Of a DNA stretch of 64,000 nucleotides, positions 60,810-64,000 are shown one piece after another; the stretch's first letter is position 1, and each line of letters opens with the position of its first letter. The stretch spans positions 1 to 64,000 of the forward strand of contig JBDWGM010000083.1 of NCBI GenBank assembly GCA_039975755.1, written 5' to 3'. Under the pieces are notes generated by a model, which was not told the DNA's origin, searched no databases, and saw nothing but the letters and a program-made list of their open reading frames with translations. The stretch comes from JABSSA01 sp039975755. GTDB taxonomy: Bacteria > Pseudomonadota > Alphaproteobacteria > Rhodobacterales > Rhodobacteraceae. A program made the position numbers and the translations under genes.

Positions 60810-61727
60810 ATGAACATTTCGAACCATTTGATTCCTGCGCACAGTCTGCCAGTGTTCTGCGCCGATCAGTTTCGTGTCATGGAAGGTGCAAACTTAGGAG
60901 ACCCAATATCTTACGCTGAGGACTTGATGTTGGACGACGTATACTGTCTGCGCCGCGATACCGTCGCTCAGCAATTGTGCATGGCTGTCAATCAGGACGG
61001 ATGCTACAGCGTTGCAGAAGACAGCAAACTGGGTCATCCCAGTGCTACTCTACATTTGGATTGCGTCTTGACGTTGATGTCACGCGACGGACAAACCACA
61101 GATGCCCTTGTTCTGGTCGAAACCGATAGCGAAGGATCCATAGAGGAGATCTTTTTGTTGCCGTTGGCCGCTTTGGCAACTGGTGTCCCCTACGCATTGG
61201 TTGGAATTGACCCTGATGCCGCTTCGGCCAAGCTGGCGCAACTCGCATGTGCCCGCTTCACCCGTGGCACCCACATCACGCTACATTCAGGCGAACAACG
61301 CCCTATCGAATCCTTGCGCATAGGTGATCGCATTTTGACACGCGACGATGGTCCGCAAGAATTGCGTTGGATCGGAGAATCCACCGTCCGCGCCACTGGG
61401 GATTTTGCCCCAATTTGTATTAAAGCAGGTACTTTACACAATTCAGGCGATTTGATCGTCAGTCCAGATCACCGGTTGTTCATTTATCAACGCCAAGACA
61501 GTATAGGCGCAGGCCGATCCGAACTTTTGGTCAAGGCACGTCATTTGATCAACGGTGACAGTATCACTGTCCAAGCGGGCGGGTTTGTTGATTACTTCCA
61601 ACTTCTGTTCGACGCACATCAGATCATTTATGCGGAAGGGATCGCGGCGGAATCCATGTTGATCGACTTGCGCACGCGCCCGGCTGTCCCCGAAGATGTC
61701 TCGCAAATGATTGCGCCCAACTCCTAA
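60810..61727 (+). CDS. Hint-domain protein, second copy
   Basis: A 305-residue protein with a C-terminal Hint module from about residue 147: CARFTRGTHITLHSGEQRPI, ESLRIGDRILTRDDGPQELR, LIVSPDHRLFIYQRQD and IIYAEGIAAESM. The N-terminal 145 residues are of unknown fold. Active-site Cys and His are kept (C before ARFTRGT, H in SPDHRLF). It is different in layout from the Hint protein at 51.8 kb. No signal peptide or secretion signal is clear. Confidence 0.85.
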   Translation: MNISNHLIPAHSLPVFCADQFRVMEGANLGDPISYAEDLMLDDVYCLRRDTVAQQLCMAVNQDGCYSVAEDSKLGHPSATLHLDCVLTLMSRDGQTTDALVLVETDSEGSIEEIFLLPLAALATGVPYALVGIDPDAASAKLAQLACARFTRGTHITLHSGEQRPIESLRIGDRILTRDDGPQELRWIGESTVRATGDFAPICIKAGTLHNSGDLIVSPDHRLFIYQRQDSIGAGRSELLVKARHLINGDSITVQAGGFVDYFQLLFDAHQIIYAEGIAAESMLIDLRTRPAVPEDVSQMIAPNS

Positions 61728-61737
61728 AAGTTGGGCG
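61714..61737 (+). terminator. Hairpin with the Hint gene stop codon in its loop
   Basis: CGCCCAACT (61714-61722) pairs perfectly with AGTTGGGCG (61729-61737). The TAA stop (61725-61727) lies in the 6-base loop. No T-run follows. It may act as a terminator or as a control on the last codons. Confidence 0.5.
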
Positions 61738-61829
61738 GCCTTGATATCAAAGAAACGTAGCTGGATTGACCGGACGCAACTGAAAGGCTGCGCCAATCTT
61801 CTCGCACCCGCTCTTAGGCACATTTTGGA

Positions 61830-63227
61830 TTAGCTTACGCGGCGTTTCTCAAAGCTGAGCGCGATAAAGCCTGGAAGATGATCCCCAAGACCAACCACCG
61901 GGCCCTTATTGTTGTCGCGCCGGTTGTCATCACGTGGCTTGTTGTTGTCACGCGGTGTCTTGTTGGACGACCGGTTGCGCGACTTGCTTTCAGTCTCTTC
62001 AGACTGCGCTTTAGCCGTGTCTTTCGGTGCTTCAGCCTTTTTGGACTCGGCCTTTTTAGGATCGGCCTTACGCTCTGTTTTCACAGGGTTTTCAAGCCGT
62101 GGGATTTCCTTTTGGATCAGCTTTTCAACTGCATCAAAGGCTTTTTCATCCCGCGACGAACAAATCATCAAAGCTTTGCCATCACGACCCGCACGACCCG
62201 TGCGCCCGATCCGATGCACGTAATCTTCTGGGTGCCCCGGTACATCAAAGTTAAACACATGACTTACGCTTGGAACGTCCAAACCACGCGCGGCAACATC
62301 TGATGCGACAAGCAGACGAATTTCGCCTTCGCGAAATCCCTCCAACGTTTTCATACGTTGCGATTGTTCAAGATCGCCATGGATCGGTGATGCGTTATAT
62401 CCGTATTTTTTCAACGACTTGGCACAAATATCCACGTCCGTTTTTCGATTGCAGAAGATAATGGCGTTTGTGCACGCATCGCCTTCTTTGTCGATCAACG
62501 CCCGCAACAATTTACGTTTTTCGCTGCCTTCGCGATCACGACGCGAGGCTTTGAACATCACAACACCCTGTTCGATGGTTTCAGACGCAGTCGCCTGACG
62601 TGCCACTTCGACCCGCGCAGGAGCGGATAGAAAGGTATTGGTGATCCGCTCAATCTCTGGCGCCATTGTCGCCGAAAAGAACAGGGTTTGGCGGGTAAAC
62701 GGTGTCAGACCAAAGATGCGTTCGATATCGGGAATGAACCCCATGTCCAGCATTCTGTCCGCTTCGTCGACGACCATGACTTTGACGTCAGACAAAATAA
62801 GCTTGCCGCGTTCGAAATGGTCCAACAAACGCCCCGGAGTCGCGATCAGAACATCCACACCTTTGTCGATGATCGTTTCTTGTTCTTTGAAACTGACGCC
62901 ACCAATCAACAAGGCTTTGGTCAGTTTCAGATACTTCGAATACGTATCGAAATTTTCGGCCACTTGCGCCGCCAATTCGCGTGTCGGACACAGAACCAAG
63001 CTGCGCGGCATCCGAGCCCGTGCACGTCCACGTGCCAACAGGGAAAGCATCGGCAAGGTAAAACTGGCCGTTTTACCTGTTCCGGTTTGCGCGATCCCTA
63101 AAACATCGCGTCCCTCCAATGCAGAAGGAATGGCACCGGCCTGAATAGGAGTCGGGCTTTCATAGCCAGCTTCCTCTACAGCTTTCAGAACTTTTGGATT
63201 CAGGTTTAAATCAGAAAACTTTGTCAT
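61830..63227 (-). CDS. DEAD-box RNA helicase, RhlE type
   Basis: The 465-residue helicase unwinds RNA in ribosome assembly, cold growth or decay. Q-motif and motif I (PTPIQAGAIPSALEGRD; AQTGTGKTASFTLP) are near residue 25-55, DEAD at VVDEADRMLDMGF, SAT at FFSATMAPEI, and HRIGRTGRAGRDG near residue 350. A basic, disordered tail with Lys, Arg, Asp and Asn follows from residue 380 (PRDNNKPRDDNRRDNNKG). The ATG at 63227 gives the usual start MTKFSDLNLNPK. It is convergent with the Hint gene. Confidence 0.93.
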   Translation of the reverse strand: MTKFSDLNLNPKVLKAVEEAGYESPTPIQAGAIPSALEGRDVLGIAQTGTGKTASFTLPMLSLLARGRARARMPRSLVLCPTRELAAQVAENFDTYSKYLKLTKALLIGGVSFKEQETIIDKGVDVLIATPGRLLDHFERGKLILSDVKVMVVDEADRMLDMGFIPDIERIFGLTPFTRQTLFFSATMAPEIERITNTFLSAPARVEVARQATASETIEQGVVMFKASRRDREGSEKRKLLRALIDKEGDACTNAIIFCNRKTDVDICAKSLKKYGYNASPIHGDLEQSQRMKTLEGFREGEIRLLVASDVAARGLDVPSVSHVFNFDVPGHPEDYVHRIGRTGRAGRDGKALMICSSRDEKAFDAVEKLIQKEIPRLENPVKTERKADPKKAESKKAEAPKDTAKAQSEETESKSRNRSSNKTPRDNNKPRDDNRRDNNKGPVVGLGDHLPGFIALSFEKRRVS

Positions 63228-63350
63228 TTGTGTCCGTAACATTTGCGGACACTCACCCGGCCCGCCTTCGCGTATGATGCCAGGCCTAACGCCACGAAGA
63301 GCAAAAATGCTCGGCATGATGCGCGTCATTAACAGCTTGAGCCTAGTGCG

Positions 63351-64000
63351 TCAAATGCCCATACCCACAACATCGGGGAATTGGCGGCTTAACACCTCAT
63401 CTAGCTTAAGGTCATGCAATTGCAATAAATTCCGCTCTTTCAGGCGCGCTCTCAACTCTGGGCTGTCTCCGACGACTTCATCAAAGAATTTGCGCAAACC
63501 ATTTTCACCTTCGAACTCCAGAAGCGCCGCAAAAACTTCGTGCAGCGTCATCCCCCCCAAGTCGCGGGAAAACGCAGGTGAAAGTTCGTCGCGATACGAT
63601 CCTACGCTGTGTCGAAAGTCGAAATGAGCGCGCCAGTCGTCGTAAGAACGCGCATGGACATGGGCCACAGTCATGTCGGGATAATCCAAAGAATCGGATG
63701 TCACATCATCCCCCACAAAAATTCGATGAATTCGAAGCTTTAAATCATCGTTGCCAGGGCGGACAAAGAGCTTTCCCGCCATGTGGCTTAGGAAACCACC
63801 AGCCAGAAACTGTCCAAATTCCGGATAGAGGTTGGACACCTTTTCCAATCGGTTTTCGCTACGTGGGATATATTGTTTGTAGGCTTTGCCATCGCCCCCT
63901 GCCAACCGTTCGATCGGACGGACCCGTATGCTTTCAACATCGTCCGGGACGCGCGCCAATGCGGCACCAATACCGCCCTCGGCCAACACAAATTCGTCCA
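63351..64000 (-). CDS. Glycosyltransferase family 2 protein, 5' part outside window
   Basis: The frame is open to the right edge, where it reads DEFVLAEGGIG, part of the DxDEF metal motif of this family. About 215 residues are visible, including RPIERLAGGDGKAYKQYIPR, GGFLSHMAGKLFVRPG and VAHVHARSYDDWRAHF. The rest, with the N-terminal nucleotide-sugar fold, lies beyond 64000. The gene ends 123 bases before the start of the helicase gene on the same strand. Sugar and acceptor are unknown. Confidence 0.82.
   Translation of the reverse strand, partial: DEFVLAEGGIGAALARVPDDVESIRVRPIERLAGGDGKAYKQYIPRSENRLEKVSNLYPEFGQFLAGGFLSHMAGKLFVRPGNDDLKLRIHRIFVGDDVTSDSLDYPDMTVAHVHARSYDDWRAHFDFRHSVGSYRDELSPAFSRDLGGMTLHEVFAALLEFEGENGLRKFFDEVVGDSPELRARLKERNLLQLHDLKLDEVLSRQFPDVVGMGI

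Noticed and set aside
63228..63329. A longer N-terminus for the DEAD-box helicase
   Set aside because: Extra residues up to 63329 lack the family pattern, and the ATG at 63227 gives the normal Q-motif spacing.
1..64000. tRNA, rRNA, CRISPR or insertion sequences
   Set aside because: I looked through the gaps and found no cloverleaf, no repeat-spacer array and no transposase-like frame; the three hairpin repeats do not encode a protein.

Overview
The window reads as a chromosomal segment of an alphaproteobacterium of the roseobacter group (Rhodobacteraceae in the wide sense). The evidence is the trpD-trpC-moaC-moeA-lexA order, a GAAC-N7-GAAC type LexA box, a fused indolepyruvate ferredoxin oxidoreductase, stand-alone Hint-domain proteins, and a holin/endolysin pair of the type used by Rhodobacter-like gene transfer agents (GTAs). 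Base composition looks uniform and moderate in GC. I see no rRNA, tRNA, CRISPR array, insertion sequence or intact prophage. Most of the window is core metabolism with small accessory patches and three decayed genes.

Layout. 1-9.6 kb (+ except comEC): end of the tryptophan branch (trpD partial, trpC), molybdenum cofactor genes (moaC, moeA), lexA with its operator, comEC on the opposite strand, gltX, gltA and a small unknown gene. 9.6-21.1 kb (-): a long run of the fused indolepyruvate oxidoreductase, an acyltransferase, murI, argC and ccmE, then the GTA-type endolysin and holin, then ccmF, ccmH and a PaaG-like isomerase. The lysis pair is thus inside the cytochrome c maturation cluster. 21.2-26.3 kb (+): LysR regulator, a candidate small RNA with a strong terminator, an MscS channel, a small exported protein and an Stf0 sulfotransferase broken by one stop codon. 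26.4-31.8 kb: purL (+), a MoxR/CoxE-type pair (-) and a decayed glycosyltransferase in a gene-poor gap.

31.8-38.5 kb: an unknown conserved-looking protein, pyrC, pyrE, a repeat-rich dnaB leader, dnaB, a DUF1194 protein, and a convergent sterol-desaturase-family enzyme. 38.6-48.8 kb: alr, an MlaE/MlaF-like ABC pair, a putative zinc protease-like protein, a PqiA-like membrane protein, radA, cvpA, purF, a frameshifted DUF1801 gene, two small proteins and a short-chain dehydrogenase. 49-55 kb: surE-pcm-nlpD, a Hint protein running convergently into the tatA-tatB-tatC-ATPase operon. 55-64 kb: a small operon with a WYL-type regulator and a palindromic operator, an orphan ABC ATPase with two Lin0512 paralogues, an AlkC/AlkD-like HEAT protein with a short-chain dehydrogenase, a second Hint protein, a DEAD-box helicase and the end of a glycosyltransferase gene.

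How parts fit together. Purine (purL, purF), pyrimidine (pyrC, pyrE), tryptophan, arginine and cell-wall (murI, alr) steps are scattered singly, as is usual for this group. LexA, ComEC and the GTA lysis pair within 11 kb connect DNA damage response, DNA uptake and particle release. The most distinctive non-coding signal is a nested hairpin of about 55 bases present three times (near 41.9, 48.8 and 58.7 kb). Its stems are kept by compensatory base changes, so it looks like a dispersed structured repeat.
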